From NCBI GenBank assembly GCA_016930435.1, contig JAFGGQ010000152.1:1-7169 (forward strand): a DNA stretch of 7,169 nt, read 5' to 3'. Positions 7,108 to 7,169 of this stretch are shown in pieces. Source of the stretch: a bacterium. Lineage in GTDB: Bacteria > UBP14 > UBA6098 > JAFGQG01. The notes beneath the pieces are model-generated. The model was not told where the DNA came from, made no database searches, and saw only the letters and a program-made list of their open reading frames with translations. How positions within the stretch are numbered: the stretch's first letter is position 1; the number at the start of each line of letters is the position of its first letter. A program made the position numbers and the translations under genes.

Positions 7108-7169
7108 GGTATTCCCCGGAAGACTTAAACTGTCTATATTTAATCTACTTGACTATATCATTACAGTAA

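Noticed and set aside
7108-7169. Possible terminator or next-gene promoter after ribD
   Set aside because: AGAC (7121-7124) and GTCT (7132-7135) form only a 4-base stem with no T-run. TTGACT (7149-7154) resembles a -35 box but its -10 partner would fall beyond the window.

Overview
The window reads left to right on the + strand with no convincing gene on the other strand. It holds four protein genes and one tRNA: a large secreted multi-domain protein with a von Willebrand factor A (vWA) domain and a C-terminal type IX secretion (T9SS)-like sorting domain (178-3516), tRNA-Ser(GGA) (3539-3629), a Wzi-like outer-membrane beta-barrel protein (3675-5147), ispE of the MEP isoprenoid pathway (5154-6032) and ribD of riboflavin synthesis (6025-7107).

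The organism is most likely a Gram-negative-type bacterium of the Fibrobacterota-Chlorobiota-Bacteroidota (FCB) assemblage or a related uncultured phylum (Cloacimonadota, Marinimicrobia, Zixibacteria, KSB1 and WOR-3-like lineages carry similar proteins). The evidence is the NFPNPFN-type sorting domain, the repeated GWNLI surface-protein module, a Wzi-family barrel that implies an outer membrane, and moderate base composition. A phylum cannot be fixed from these genes alone.

Layout: 1-177 is an AT-rich leader with a possible sigma-70-like promoter, ending in a strong Shine-Dalgarno sequence before a GTG start. The tRNA begins 22 bases after the large gene's stop. The wzi-like gene begins 45 bases after the tRNA. 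Then wzi-like, ispE and ribD are packed tightly (6-base gap, then an 8-base overlap), which suggests one transcript. The last 62 bases are non-coding; no terminator is evident.

The first and third genes encode cell-envelope or exported proteins. ispE and ribD are housekeeping metabolic genes that seem to be grouped by position and not by a shared pathway. I see no mobile element, CRISPR array, toxin-antitoxin or defence system. The most unusual points are the large surface protein's architecture (metal-binding vWA, Ig-like repeats, cohesin-like fold, an internally duplicated GWNLI module, sorting tail), an imperfect copy of the tRNA-Ser anticodon arm just upstream of the tRNA, a substituted residue pair in the RibD zinc loop, and the lack of Shine-Dalgarno sequences for three of the four genes.
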